This document shows, in pieces, positions 19,258 to 28,564 of a stretch of DNA of 64,000 nt. Below the pieces are notes generated by a model. It was given only the letters and a program-made list of their open reading frames with translations, was not told where the DNA came from and searched no databases. The translations under genes were made by a program, and so were the position numbers. Origin of the DNA: CBDFNC01 sp965249895 (lineage in GTDB: Bacteria; Pseudomonadota; Gammaproteobacteria; Enterobacterales; CBDFNC01); contig CBDFNC010000005.1 of the NCBI GenBank assembly GCA_965249895.1, positions 806,001 to 870,000 of the forward strand, given 5' to 3'. Numbering within the stretch: the stretch's first letter is position 1; each line of letters opens with the position of its first letter.

Positions 19258-20133
19258 TCAGTTTTTCCCCTCACTAAATAACACGTCGAGCTTTTGCTCA
19301 TAATCGTGATAACCAAGGTAATCGTATAGCTCCATACGAGTCTGCATCTTGTCGACCACAGCTGTTTGATCGCCATCTCTTAGCAGCGCTTGATACACAA
19401 GCTCTGCGGCCTTGTTCATGGCACGAAACGCGGATAAGGGGTACAACACCATGGCACAGCCCCACTGCCCCAGTTGTTCCTTGTTCCACAGTTCAGTCTG
19501 ACCAAATTCGGTGATATTGGCCAAAATCGGCACATTAAGCGCCTCTGAAAAAGCGCGGTAATGCTGCTCTGTTTTCACCGCTTCAGCAAAAATGCCATCT
19601 GCACCTGCCGCAACGTAAGCCTTCGCCCGGTTTATGGCCGCCTCTATCCCTTCTTGTGCGAATGAATCCGTACGAGCCATGATAAAAAACTCAGGGTCGG
19701 TGCGCGCATCAACCGCAGCTTTAATCCGGTCCACCATCTCTTCAGTTGAAACGATGGCTTTATTAGGCCGATGACCACAGCGTTTTTGCGCCACCTGATC
19801 CTCTATATGTACAGCTGCGGCTCCGGCTTTCTCCATATCACGGATAGTTTTGGCTATGTTGAACGCACCGCCCCAGCCAGTATCGATATCCACCATCAGG
19901 GGTAAATCACATGCAGAAGTGATCCGTTGCACGTCCACCAATACATCGTTAAGTGAGGTCATACCAAGATCCGGCAAACCGTATGAGGCGTTTGCAACGC
20001 CACCACCAGAAAGATAAATAGCCTGATGGCCTATCTGTTTTGCCATCATCGCGGTATAGGCGTTAATGGCGCCAACAACCTGCAGTGGCTGATTGTCAGC
20101 TAAAGCTTGACGAAACTTTTTACCTGCGCTCAT
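19258..20133 (-). CDS. prpB: 2-methylisocitrate lyase
   Basis: PrpB cleaves 2-methylisocitrate to pyruvate and succinate. The protein has 291 residues of the isocitrate-lyase/PEP-mutase superfamily. It shows the catalytic motif EDQVAQKRCGHRPNK (KRCGH), Asp pairs in MVDIDTGWGG, and MARTDSFAQEG. It is first enzyme gene of the operon and overlaps the GntR gene by 4 nt, showing coupling. Confidence 0.96.
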   Translation of the reverse strand: MSAGKKFRQALADNQPLQVVGAINAYTAMMAKQIGHQAIYLSGGGVANASYGLPDLGMTSLNDVLVDVQRITSACDLPLMVDIDTGWGGAFNIAKTIRDMEKAGAAAVHIEDQVAQKRCGHRPNKAIVSTEEMVDRIKAAVDARTDPEFFIMARTDSFAQEGIEAAINRAKAYVAAGADGIFAEAVKTEQHYRAFSEALNVPILANITEFGQTELWNKEQLGQWGCAMVLYPLSAFRAMNKAAELVYQALLRDGDQTAVVDKMQTRMELYDYLGYHDYEQKLDVLFSEGKN

Positions 20134-20807
20134 AACTCTTCTCTCTTCTGATTGACTAGCTTTTGCTCTACATTATTCTTCGAATATAGAATGTGGCGGC
20201 GCATCAACATCTCCGCCAACTCCTCGTCTCGGTTTGAGATGGCCTGAACAATATGCCTGTGTTCATCAAATGCCGTGGTCACCCTTGGCCCTGCCATGCC
20301 CAGCTGAACACGGTACATACGCACCAGGTGATAAATACCATTAATCAACATACTAATAAGGTGACTGTTTTTACTGCCAACAATGATCCGATAGTGGAAA
20401 TCTACATCCCCCGCTTCCTGGTAATAGGACTCATCGCTTTTTACCTTCTTAAATTGGCTATTCAGCAGGCTATTTAGATCGGCTATCTCTTCATCTGTCA
20501 TGTTTTTTGCTGCTAATCTCGCAGCCATCCCTTCAAGTGATTCGCGCACTTGATAGAGATCCACCAGTCCTTCAGCTGTTAAGGCGACCACTCTGGCCCC
20601 TACATTAGCTTTGCGCTCAACAATACGACAAGACTCCAAACGGTTTATTGCCTCACGTACGATAGCCCGGCTCACTCCATACTTTGTCGACAACTCTGTT
20701 TCACTTAGTTTTGAACCCGATGGGATCTCACCTTCAACAATATCTTGTCTCAGTTGGATAAAGGTTTTATCTGCTGCTGTAACTGGCGACTCAGTGAAAT
20801 ACGGCAT
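20130..20807 (-). CDS. GntR/FadR-family regulator of the prp operon
   Basis: This is a 225-residue regulator with an N-terminal winged helix (about 15-75: GSKLSETELSTKYGVSRAIVREAINRLE) and an FCD effector domain (YQVRESLEGMAARLAAKNM). It replaces the sigma-54 PrpR of enterobacteria, as is usual in Shewanella-like genomes. It overlaps prpB by 4 nt and is preceded by two TTGTCGACAA-type palindromes, so autoregulation of the operon is likely. A third matching palindrome lies inside its own coding region. Confidence 0.9.
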   Translation of the reverse strand: MPYFTESPVTAADKTFIQLRQDIVEGEIPSGSKLSETELSTKYGVSRAIVREAINRLESCRIVERKANVGARVVALTAEGLVDLYQVRESLEGMAARLAAKNMTDEEIADLNSLLNSQFKKVKSDESYYQEAGDVDFHYRIIVGSKNSHLISMLINGIYHLVRMYRVQLGMAGPRVTTAFDEHRHIVQAISNRDEELAEMLMRRHILYSKNNVEQKLVNQKREEL

Positions 20808-20832
20808 ATTTACTTAACGACTTATTAACATT

Positions 20833-20846
20833 TATTGTCGACAATA
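20833..20846. promoter_or_regulatory. Operator palindrome 1 for the prp GntR regulator
   Basis: This is a perfect 14-bp palindrome TATTGTCGACAATA, 26 nt upstream of the gntR start. The twin site at 20885-20898 supports a real operator. Confidence 0.75.
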
Positions 20847-20884
20847 TACCCAGTTTATTCGATTTCGTCAAAATAAGAACCAGC

Positions 20885-20898
20885 TATTGTCGACAAAA
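20885..20898. promoter_or_regulatory. Operator palindrome 2 for the prp GntR regulator
   Basis: TATTGTCGACAAAA contains the same 10-bp palindromic core TTGTCGACAA. Its centre is 52 bp from that of site 1, close to five helical turns. Confidence 0.7.
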
Positions 20899-21261
20899 CA
20901 GACTGATAATCTCCATTGCAAACTCTGCCATAAGGGAATTAGCCATCAATGAACATAGCGGCAAAAGAGTTATATCGCATCTTTAGAAAATAGGTCTTTC
21001 GCTGGGCACAATTTTCTTGCCGGAGAGCGTTACGGTTGGTGTGTAACTGCCTTATTTCTGTTTCTATCTAGGTTTTTTCTTCTGAAGGCGATGACTCCCA
21101 GATATAGCGGCGACGCTGTGTTGGGGAGCCTCGAGGCAACCAAACTAACTCGAACAATAACAGGCTTACAAATAATTTGAACTGGCAGAGGGGATTGCCA
21201 CCTTGGCCCCGAGAGATCCCCCCCAAAGACATCTTCCCCTGCGAAAGGGAGGGTGTTTACC
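20899..21261. other. Intergenic region, no gene seen
   Basis: Apart from the upstream side of the prp control region nothing is supported here. The short frames that cross it look like chance. The stretch near 21180-21250 is C/G-rich without clear pairing. Confidence 0.4.
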
Positions 21262-22230
21262 CTACTCGATAACTTCAGAAGCAGAAAACTCAACCTCTTC
21301 AGGAATATTGACGCCCAGCACTCGTGCAAGCCGTTTATTCACACCAATGTCCCCTCTTTTATTTCGCTCAATTGGGATATCGGCAGGAGATTCGCCGAGC
21401 AGGATCCGCATGGCAGTTTGCGCGGCCCAATCGCCCTGTTCGGAGGCCAATTTTGCATAGGCAAGGACACTATACTTAAGCATCCATTTATTGGTTGTTC
21501 CCGTGACCACTTGAGTGTTTTTTTCAACAAAAGCAACAGCATTTTCGTCATCCCAACCTTTTATGCCTGCGTTGTTGTTCAGCAGGATCATATCCACCTT
21601 TTGGTTAAGTTCCTTAAACATGGACTTCCATTGCTCGAAGTCGGATGCTTGTCTGACCTGGTCGATTTGTAAGCCTAAAATGCGCTCCGAACGTTCAACA
21701 ATCAGCTGCCCTGTTGTCCCAGGACCTGTCAGAAAACCGATTTTTTTACCCTTTGCGAGGGGCGTAAGGATTGATATCAGATCTGGATAAGCATTCACTT
21801 CAACCATGCCCGTCACATTACTGGCCGGAAAGCCATAGGGTTTCGCATCCCAGTTAACGCCAGCAAAGACAAACGGTAAACTTTTCCCCCGATAATAAGG
21901 AACGATAAGGTATTTTGACGCATTGTCATCTGTTGCGATCACGACGTCAGGAGAAAAAGACTTAATGACAGCCTTAGCTTTTAAGGCGGCTGCTTTTTTA
22001 AATGCCTCAGAGCCATTTCGTTTGGTGTCCATACGGTGAATTTTTAGCTCAGCGCCCGAGCCTTCAATCAGCCCCACAATGGCCTCTGTCATGCCATCAC
22101 TCCAGGCATACCCCTCATGATAGGAGTCGATATACAATATTTTTTTACCGTCAAAATCGCCTCCCAATGCTATATTGCTCACCAGCAGCAAGATTGCACT
22201 GCCCATAAATGACATAAAAAATCGCTTCAT
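21262..22230 (-). CDS. ABC transporter substrate-binding protein (PF04392 type)
   Basis: This exported binding protein has about 322 residues with a signal peptide (MKRFFMSFMGSAILLLVSNIALG). The mature sequence has the ABC_sub_bind pattern (KILYIDSYHEGYAWSDG, KSFSPDVVIATDDNASKYLIVPYY, LPFVFAGVNWD). Two ATGs are available; the second (22230) has ideal spacing from GGAG. It lies directly before a chemoreceptor gene, so it may deliver its ligand to that receptor rather than to a transporter, since no permease is present. Confidence 0.82.
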   Translation of the reverse strand: MKRFFMSFMGSAILLLVSNIALGGDFDGKKILYIDSYHEGYAWSDGMTEAIVGLIEGSGAELKIHRMDTKRNGSEAFKKAAALKAKAVIKSFSPDVVIATDDNASKYLIVPYYRGKSLPFVFAGVNWDAKPYGFPASNVTGMVEVNAYPDLISILTPLAKGKKIGFLTGPGTTGQLIVERSERILGLQIDQVRQASDFEQWKSMFKELNQKVDMILLNNNAGIKGWDDENAVAFVEKNTQVVTGTTNKWMLKYSVLAYAKLASEQGDWAAQTAMRILLGESPADIPIERNKRGDIGVNKRLARVLGVNIPEEVEFSASEVIE

Positions 22231-22256
22231 TTTCATATCTCCGTTAACTAATTGTT

Positions 22257-23894
22257 CTAATTGATCTTGAATACACTAATTGCTGTATTCAGGCGACTGG
22301 ATAACTCCGAAAGCCGGGTTGCTGTTTCATTGAGCGAGAGAGATATTTTCGACGTATTTCTCGCTGTTTGGTTAACTCTGGTAAGAGATTTATCAATGTC
22401 TGAGGCTACACAGGTTTGTTCTTCGGAGGCTCCTGCTATCTGGCTGTTCAGATCACGGATCTCTGTTATGTGAGAAAGAACACCATTGATACTAGTGTCG
22501 GCTTTAACCGAGCTATCTCGCGTTGACTCCGCATTCACAAGAGCCGTCTCCATGCCGCTGGAGACATTGTTGGTTCCTTTGAGCAGGCGCTCTATCCCTT
22601 GCTTTACCTCTTCCGTCGAACTGTGCGTGCGCTGAGAAAGCATACGTACTTCATCTGCAACCACAGCGAACCCCCGACCTTGCTCCCCCGCGCGAGCTGC
22701 TTCAATCGCTGCGTTTAATGCCAATAGATTGGTTTGTTCTGCAATACCTTCAATGACATCCACTATGCTCACGATATCTGTCGTATCTTTACCCAGCGCT
22801 TCCATCTGTTGCGATACCGAGGTAAATTCATTCACAAATGCCGATGTCGCACGGGAAGATATCTGGATCATTTTGATGCTGTCCTCCGCCTGCCGATTGG
22901 TATCCGTCGCTTTTTGATCCGCAATTTCTGCATTTCGCGCAATATCAGCTGATGTAATCACCATTTCATTCATTGCACCTGCGACACTTTGCAGATCTGT
23001 CGTTTGCTCCTCCACCGCGCTTTGAGAGCGAAGGCTGATCTCCCTCATCTCATCGGATGAGGTCGCCAGCTGCTGTGAAACAAGATGAATATCATTAATA
23101 ACCACTTTTACTTTATCGAGCATATGTATAAAACTGGTTGCTATCTGAGAGATTTCATCTTTACTGGATGTATCTACATGGATGGTAAGATCTGAATTGG
23201 TTGCAATTGACTCAATCGAGTTTTGCAATTTATTGATTGGTTGCCGGATGGATCGGTAAATAAGGATAATGATGATGGCCAGAAAAGCGATCATCACCAG
23301 AATATTAACAATGAGTGAGCTTTTTTGACTTTCATACCTTTCAGTTATGACACCCATTTCTTGCGCCGCTTGTGCCGTTTTAATGTCAATCAGATTAAGC
23401 AGCGCGTGCTTGATTGGCTCTGTCACCACATATAAATTTTTGACATCTCGATCCAACTTCCCCGTTACATCACCGGATTTAAAGATTTTCGCCATCTTGC
23501 CCAGCTTATTTGAAACTTTACTCACCGCCGCTGACGAGGTTTCAATAAGGGTATTTATCTCATTGATAACCTCACGCTCGTCATCTGTTGCAGCTTGTTC
23601 TTGCTGATACTGACTCCACAGCGCCAAAAACCGCTTATCAGCTTCCGCCAAGCTTTTTGCCGCCTCCCCGGCTTTGGCCAGTCCCACCTGAGTAAGGCTG
23701 ATCTTATCTATTATCTCTGTAGTCAAAATGCCAGAAATTGTTTTGAGATTAACTAAAGGGATCAACTGACCATCATAGATTCGGGTTGCGGATTGATTAA
23801 GTTTTCCCATTTCAATCATGGAAATAACAGAGATGTAAATTAGCCCGACAATAGGGAAAAAAGACAAAAGCAATAGTTTCGTGCGTATCGTCAT
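22257..23894 (-). CDS. Methyl-accepting chemotaxis protein
   Basis: This is a 545-residue chemoreceptor. It has an N-terminal membrane helix (LLLLSFFPIVGLIYISVISM), a four-helix-bundle-like periplasmic domain (about 30-185), a second helix (SLIVNILVMIAFLAIIIILIY), HAMP, and a signalling domain with the hairpin tip EGIAEQTNLLALNAAIEAARAGEQGRGFAVVADEVR. The ATG at 23894 is preferred over an upstream extension to 23927. The binding-protein gene follows after 26 nt on the same strand, which suggests one signalling unit. Confidence 0.95.
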   Translation of the reverse strand: MTIRTKLLLLSFFPIVGLIYISVISMIEMGKLNQSATRIYDGQLIPLVNLKTISGILTTEIIDKISLTQVGLAKAGEAAKSLAEADKRFLALWSQYQQEQAATDDEREVINEINTLIETSSAAVSKVSNKLGKMAKIFKSGDVTGKLDRDVKNLYVVTEPIKHALLNLIDIKTAQAAQEMGVITERYESQKSSLIVNILVMIAFLAIIIILIYRSIRQPINKLQNSIESIATNSDLTIHVDTSSKDEISQIATSFIHMLDKVKVVINDIHLVSQQLATSSDEMREISLRSQSAVEEQTTDLQSVAGAMNEMVITSADIARNAEIADQKATDTNRQAEDSIKMIQISSRATSAFVNEFTSVSQQMEALGKDTTDIVSIVDVIEGIAEQTNLLALNAAIEAARAGEQGRGFAVVADEVRMLSQRTHSSTEEVKQGIERLLKGTNNVSSGMETALVNAESTRDSSVKADTSINGVLSHITEIRDLNSQIAGASEEQTCVASDIDKSLTRVNQTARNTSKISLSLNETATRLSELSSRLNTAISVFKIN

Positions 23895-24084
23895 CGTTTT
23901 ACTCTCTAACCCAGTTGAAACCACCAAGGTTATCGATTAATGCAGCGTTACCAAAGTATAGCGCCGATCTTAGAATTAATTGCAGAGGGAGCGGCATACT
24001 GCTGACTGCCTCAGCATAATTTTGATTCTGGGAAATTTTACTGAGTTCGAGAGCTATCGGCAGGTATAAGTACTGTCAGACAGA

Positions 24085-24711
24085 CTAAGTTATCACCGCA
24101 GAAGCCTGTTTACGTGGTAAGTCTTCCGCGAGGTAAGTACCAAGGTAGGCTTTCGCAGCACGTTTTGCTTCGCCCGCCATTCCTGGAGTGATAAAGCCAT
24201 ATTTCATCTGTGACATGGTAAAAATAAGGTCGACAATTTCCACCCATATATAAAAAATATCGGAGCGGTTATCAATCGCCGGTAGCTCGAAAAACGTATT
24301 CAAAATATGGTACAGGTTGGTAGACATATTCTGGTCATTGTTACGGTCTTTTTGCTTAATTTCTGCCGATGTTTTACCTGAAATGATTAACTGGCGAGCG
24401 GCCTCTTCCCTACCATAAAATGCAATGGCGCGATCCACCTGAATATCAACGATATCCCACCAATGCTGAACCTGGCTCTGTTGAGGTAATTCACTCAATA
24501 TGTCGAGTAATGTATTGTTGTATTCCACGGCAACTTCGGCGAAGACTTCATCAATATTGGCATAAAAATGATACGCGGAACTTTTCGGCAGCTTGGCGCG
24601 CTCCGCAACATCGGCAAACGTAATTTCCGCGATATCCATTTCACCTAACAACTCTTTGGCTGCTGATTTTATAAGCTCTCTACGCCTTATTCCACGAGCC
24701 TGCATTGTCAT
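24085..24711 (-). CDS. TetR-family transcriptional regulator
   Basis: This 208-residue regulator has a helix-turn-helix at about residues 25-60 (ITFADVAERAKLPKSSAYHFYANIDEVFAEVA). The ligand domain is unassigned. Two starts (24711 and 24705) are close together. A small open frame with a strong ribosome site lies upstream on the same strand. Confidence 0.88.
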   Translation of the reverse strand: MTMQARGIRRRELIKSAAKELLGEMDIAEITFADVAERAKLPKSSAYHFYANIDEVFAEVAVEYNNTLLDILSELPQQSQVQHWWDIVDIQVDRAIAFYGREEAARQLIISGKTSAEIKQKDRNNDQNMSTNLYHILNTFFELPAIDNRSDIFYIWVEIVDLIFTMSQMKYGFITPGMAGEAKRAAKAYLGTYLAEDLPRKQASAVIT

Positions 24712-24770
24712 TTTTCGCCACCCCAGCAGCGCAATCTTTCAAAAGCATCACGTTAACATAAAAAATCTTG

Positions 24771-24887
24771 TCATTCATGAGCCGGCTTCCAATTGTTAAC
24801 CTTTATCACTTTGGCCAGCGGGTTCTTTTCTATGCTGTCGACAACACTTTTCAAGTAACGTAATTTCAGTTCATTTGGCTGAGCCAT
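24771..24887 (-). CDS. Possible 38-residue small protein
   Basis: A short frame (MAQPNELKLRYLKSVVDSIE and on to ..WKPAHE) is preceded by a perfect AGGAGG at 9 nt from the ATG. It is rich in Lys and has no membrane segment. It lies 60 nt upstream of the TetR gene on the same strand. TGTCGACA occurs inside it (24836-24843). It may be a leader peptide or the N-terminal scrap of a lost gene; no family is recognised. Confidence 0.45.
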   Translation of the reverse strand: MAQPNELKLRYLKSVVDSIEKNPLAKVIKVNNWKPAHE

Positions 24888-24998
24888 TTAAAGTAGCCTC
24901 CTGGATGCATTAATATCACCTAGAGATCCACCCAGAAAATCCGCTCCATCAATTAAATGATGGAGTCAGATAAACTGTTAATGGCGTCGAAGGTTTAC

Positions 24999-26009
24999 TT
25001 ATATTTTTAGTGAGGGTTTAATTTCAGGTAGATACATTTGGGTTGTGGCGGGCAATAATTTGACCAATTTAGCTCTGGCTGTTTGCCAGAAGGCAGACAA
25101 CAATAAAAGCGCTGCACCGATAAGCACACCTGTTATTGCAAAGCTGTAACCGACAACCCCATAGACTTGTAGCAAGGTTGACAGCGCATAAAGCACGTAC
25201 ACCAGGGAAGAAACCATAAAGGCCCGTCTGTCAATGGCAACCGAAATAAGAGTCATCAGCAGGTATAAGATAAGTACAATTGCCATACTAATTAAGCTTT
25301 CGTTACCATCTAAAATACCGAGATTTGAAAAGACTGGATGGATAATTAGCGGCGCCGACAAAAGGTGGAGCCAAAAAGCCACGTCCGAACGTTGTGTTGT
25401 CCTGGTTCTGTCTGAGGCATCCCAATACATAGCAAACGTAAAAGCCATCACTCCACAGATAAACAGAACCATTAATATCCAGTTTTCCGCGACAGGAAAA
25501 GCGGTTAGTACTGAGGTAACTAACAGACCGATAATTGCGGCTGTGCCTGCAGCTACTGTAATAGGTACGTTAAAACGGCGCCAATGAAAATACGCCGCGA
25601 TTGCCGATAAGCCGGCTGCCACTATCAAAGATATTTCCGCCAGCGACTTAAATATATTAATGCCTAATACAAACACGCCGCCTACAAAAGACAGCAACAA
25701 TACAATTGCCGGTAACGCCATTTTTCTTTTGAGTACGAAGAATTCCGCTAACCCCCATGCCAATACGGAAAACGTTAACAGCGCCAAATTTTCATTGACC
25801 CCCCTCAACACCCACCATGAAGAAAAAAGCAGCAGCGAGCACGCGATGACCACAAAGATGTCGTTAAAACCTGTGATCAGCCTGAAGCTTTCTTCATCTA
25901 CTGATGGAGTATTTCGTTCAGTAGAAAATTGTGTCCTGAATTCCGTTACGGATACGGCGGTAAATATTCCTTTTTTTATCGCGTGATCGAGATCTTCATC
26001 TGTGTACAT
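24999..26009 (-). CDS. Uncharacterised multi-pass membrane protein
   Basis: This 336-residue protein has a soluble N-terminal part of about 45 residues and then roughly ten hydrophobic helices (for example IFVVIACSLLLFSSWWVLRG and FAITGVLIGAALLLLSAFW). A GAGAGAAAG site precedes the ATG. No domain is recognised with confidence; the layout (short cytoplasmic head plus many helices) recalls DUF2157/DUF4401-like proteins, but this is only a suggestion. Confidence 0.75.
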   Translation of the reverse strand: MYTDEDLDHAIKKGIFTAVSVTEFRTQFSTERNTPSVDEESFRLITGFNDIFVVIACSLLLFSSWWVLRGVNENLALLTFSVLAWGLAEFFVLKRKMALPAIVLLLSFVGGVFVLGINIFKSLAEISLIVAAGLSAIAAYFHWRRFNVPITVAAGTAAIIGLLVTSVLTAFPVAENWILMVLFICGVMAFTFAMYWDASDRTRTTQRSDVAFWLHLLSAPLIIHPVFSNLGILDGNESLISMAIVLILYLLMTLISVAIDRRAFMVSSLVYVLYALSTLLQVYGVVGYSFAITGVLIGAALLLLSAFWQTARAKLVKLLPATTQMYLPEIKPSLKI

Positions 26010-26177
26010 ATCTTTCTCTCGTTGCAGCCCTCAGAGTCAAATCGACACCGCAGGACACAATTTCAATTGTCTTGGTGTGAAAGCTCGACATGTTACCAAG
26101 TTACCCTGACTACGCAACTGAACAATCCACGCTTACAGGGTCTCAGGTAGCGTTAGCAAAAACTACACAGCCCCAAA

Positions 26178-26633
26178 TTAAAACCAGTACTTAAAGCCTT
26201 CATGTGACGCTTTAAAGCCGAGGTTCTCATAAAACCGGATGGCTTCACTACGGCGTTTATCCGAGGTCAACTGCACCATATTGCACCCCCTCTTCCTGGC
26301 TTGCTCCAGCGCCCAAGTGAATACCAACTTACCGATACCACGAGAACGATAATCTTGATGAACCCTAACCCCCTCGATCAGTGCACGCCACGAACCCTGA
26401 TAAGTTAGGTAAGGGATATAGGTCATTTGCAACGAAGCAACAATGACCTCGTCGAGTTCAACAACCACCAGTTCATTATTGGGATCGCCGCTGATATGCT
26501 CGAAAGCCTGCTGGTAACTATCAAGCATCCCCATAGCAGCAGATTCCCGGTTAGCCCCTAAAGAATCATTCGCCAACATCTGCACCAGGCAGGCCAAGTC
26601 ATCCAATCCCGCTTGTCTATAGTTTAACTCCAC
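26178..26633 (-). CDS. GNAT-family N-acetyltransferase
   Basis: This is a 151-residue acetyltransferase from a GTG start with AGGAG upstream. The acetyl-CoA loop motif is QDYRSRGIGKLVFTWALEQARKRGC. The C-terminal motif LTSDKRRSEAIRFYENLGFKASHEGF is typical of the family. The substrate is unknown. It lies 54 nt after the HAD gene on the same strand and may be co-transcribed. Confidence 0.9.
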   Translation of the reverse strand: MELNYRQAGLDDLACLVQMLANDSLGANRESAAMGMLDSYQQAFEHISGDPNNELVVVELDEVIVASLQMTYIPYLTYQGSWRALIEGVRVHQDYRSRGIGKLVFTWALEQARKRGCNMVQLTSDKRRSEAIRFYENLGFKASHEGFKYWF

Positions 26634-26687
26634 CTTTTTACTCCTATAACCACCGTATTATTCAAAGGGCATGTCGTTGCCAGGTTT

Positions 26688-27326
26688 CTATTTGGCCGCA
26701 ATCACATCCGCTAATTCGCTCAGAGATTTAATTGCATAAGTAGCCGTGGAGAAATCCTGCATTTTCGTAAATTTGTTAAACACCATAGCGCAGTCAACTC
26801 CGGCAGCTACAGCAGACTTTAGGCCTCGGGCGGAATCCTCCACCACCACGGCTTCGTCCCCCGATGCATCAAACTTTCTCAATGCACATAAATAAGGCTC
26901 AGGGTCGGGCTTAGCTTTTGCGTAATCTTCAACCGTTAATACAAAGTCCATGTACTGAACAATGCTTCTGTTGTTATGGATCAATTCGAAATCGACTCGT
27001 CTGGAAGTGGTGACAATGGCCATTCGATAATCTTTGGATAAGGATTTTAATACTGCTTCGACACCCGGGATTTCGATGTCTTCTGTGGCAAGGTAGGTTT
27101 GATAATAGCTGTTTCGAATTTTCCTTTGACTATTAATAACTTCAACAGAAATCCCCGCTTTTTCAGCCAACTCCCAACAGCTTCTTCCATCTACCATAAT
27201 CCCTTGGTAGACATCTGAAGTCAGCTCGACACCAATTTCAGCTAAGGCTCTCTGGCTCGCTTTAAAATACCAAGGTTCCGTCTCTACCAAAACACCATCA
27301 TGATCCCAAAGAATATATTTCCTCAT
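26688..27326 (-). CDS. HAD-family phosphatase
   Basis: This 212-residue phosphoglycolate-phosphatase-like enzyme has motif I WDHDGVLVETEPWYF (nucleophile Asp), motif II in VTTSRR, and motif III/IV in KPDPEPYLCALRKF and VVVEDSARGLKSAVAAG. The ATG at 27326 follows GTGAGAAG. The likely substrate is a small phosphorylated metabolite such as a sugar phosphate. Confidence 0.9.
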   Translation of the reverse strand: MRKYILWDHDGVLVETEPWYFKASQRALAEIGVELTSDVYQGIMVDGRSCWELAEKAGISVEVINSQRKIRNSYYQTYLATEDIEIPGVEAVLKSLSKDYRMAIVTTSRRVDFELIHNNRSIVQYMDFVLTVEDYAKAKPDPEPYLCALRKFDASGDEAVVVEDSARGLKSAVAAGVDCAMVFNKFTKMQDFSTATYAIKSLSELADVIAAK

Positions 27327-27583
27327 TCTTCTCACTACCCTGTATTAGTCTGTTATTGATATAGCCCAGCATAAAAATGCCCCGTCCAACCCGTTGGCCA
27401 AGCTATAAGTGATTACATTTTACTCGAAAAGCGGGTAGCTAAAACCGTTATTTTCCAACCCGATAAAACCAATCTCCATCAAGTCTATTTGCGACACGGG
27501 TTTCGCCGTAAGACGCCATTTACGACACAGTACGGTTAACGTATTGTTCATAATAACTAGAACGCCCCATTTGAGAATTCCCC

Positions 27584-28141
27584 TTGCTAATATTTGACAT
27601 TTTATTGCTAATATTTTTTGTCTTTATTGTGGTTTTTATTACCGTGTCGATCATATATAGCACTGTAAAATTAGGTATATCGCCCATGCCAAGCTCAAAT
27701 AAAGCCTATCTCGCTATGATGCAGCTAGCTGATGAAGCAGGTACAGGCGCCATCATTGATTTGGGGAGTGGCTGGGGCAACGTTGTCATACGAATTGCCA
27801 AGAGATATCCGCAAAGGCAAATAGTCGGTTACGAACTGTCCTTTCTGCCTTGGCTTACATCGACGTTACTTAAAAAGCTGCTGGGTTTAAAAAACCTAAC
27901 CTTGCATCGACAAGATTTTTATAAGGCCGACTTATCAGCTGCATCAGTGTTAGTTTGCTATCTATTTCCGGAGGCTATGGACAAAATCAGTAATAGATTA
28001 CTGTTAGAGCAATCAGGCGCTGACTTTCTAATAAGCAATAATTTTGCGCTACCATCATGGCAAGCCTGCAAAATTATACATATCGATGATTTTTACAGGT
28101 CACCCATCTACCTATATAAAGTTAAAGAGCCACCTTCTTAG
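27584..28141 (+). CDS. Membrane-anchored class I SAM-dependent methyltransferase
   Basis: This is a 185-residue protein with one N-terminal membrane helix (IFDILLLIFFVFIVVFITVS) and a SAM-binding motif I IIDLGSGWGN. Further Rossmann strands are visible (IVGYELSFLPWL, LHRQDFYKADL). The start is a TTG at 27584; another TTG at 27605 is possible and no ATG precedes the helix. The stop codon lies inside the right-end hairpin of an IS200 element, so the last residues (EPPS) come from the insertion and the natural C-terminus may be lost or altered. Confidence 0.75.
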   Translation: MLIFDILLLIFFVFIVVFITVSIIYSTVKLGISPMPSSNKAYLAMMQLADEAGTGAIIDLGSGWGNVVIRIAKRYPQRQIVGYELSFLPWLTSTLLKKLLGLKNLTLHRQDFYKADLSAASVLVCYLFPEAMDKISNRLLLEQSGADFLISNNFALPSWQACKIIHIDDFYRSPIYLYKVKEPPS

Positions 28142-28564
28142 AAGGTGGCTTTGCTTATGACCCCCTAGAAGGGGGCGGTGCTTCACATACTTTATTACCA
28201 TTTCGACATCTACACCTACTGTGTCAACACAGTAGCCTTTTGCCCAAAAATGGTTACCCCAATAAGGCTTCTTACGCAAATGGAGAAATTGTTTAAATAT
28301 CCCAATCGCGGTTCGGCCTTTTACCGCTCCTATAAGCTCTGAGATTGACCTTTTCGGTGGCATCTTTACTAATAGGTGGGCATGATCTGGTTGAACATTT
28401 AGCTCAATTATTTGGCAACCTAGCCCGCCACAATATATCTGGATACAACTGTATACTTCTTGAGCCACTGCTCCCGTTAAAACTCGAAAACTGTACTTCG
28501 GCACCCAAAAAATGTGGTATTGGCAATGCCACAAAACGTGCGATAATTTCTCAAATCTACTCAT
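28112..28564 (-). CDS. tnpA: IS200-type transposase TnpA
   Basis: This single-strand DNA transposase (HUH Y1 family) has about 150 residues. The opening SRFEKLSHVLWHCQYHIFWV, the HUH motif QPDHAHLLVK and PYWGNHFWAKGYCVDTVG are classic IS200. The candidate catalytic Tyr is in VIKYVKH. The ATG at 28564 follows AAGGAA. The C-terminal tail runs into the element's hairpins (28128-28175), and its last residues overlap the methyltransferase stop on the other strand. Confidence 0.9.
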   Translation of the reverse strand: MSRFEKLSHVLWHCQYHIFWVPKYSFRVLTGAVAQEVYSCIQIYCGGLGCQIIELNVQPDHAHLLVKMPPKRSISELIGAVKGRTAIGIFKQFLHLRKKPYWGNHFWAKGYCVDTVGVDVEMVIKYVKHRPLLGGHKQSHLLRRWLFNFI

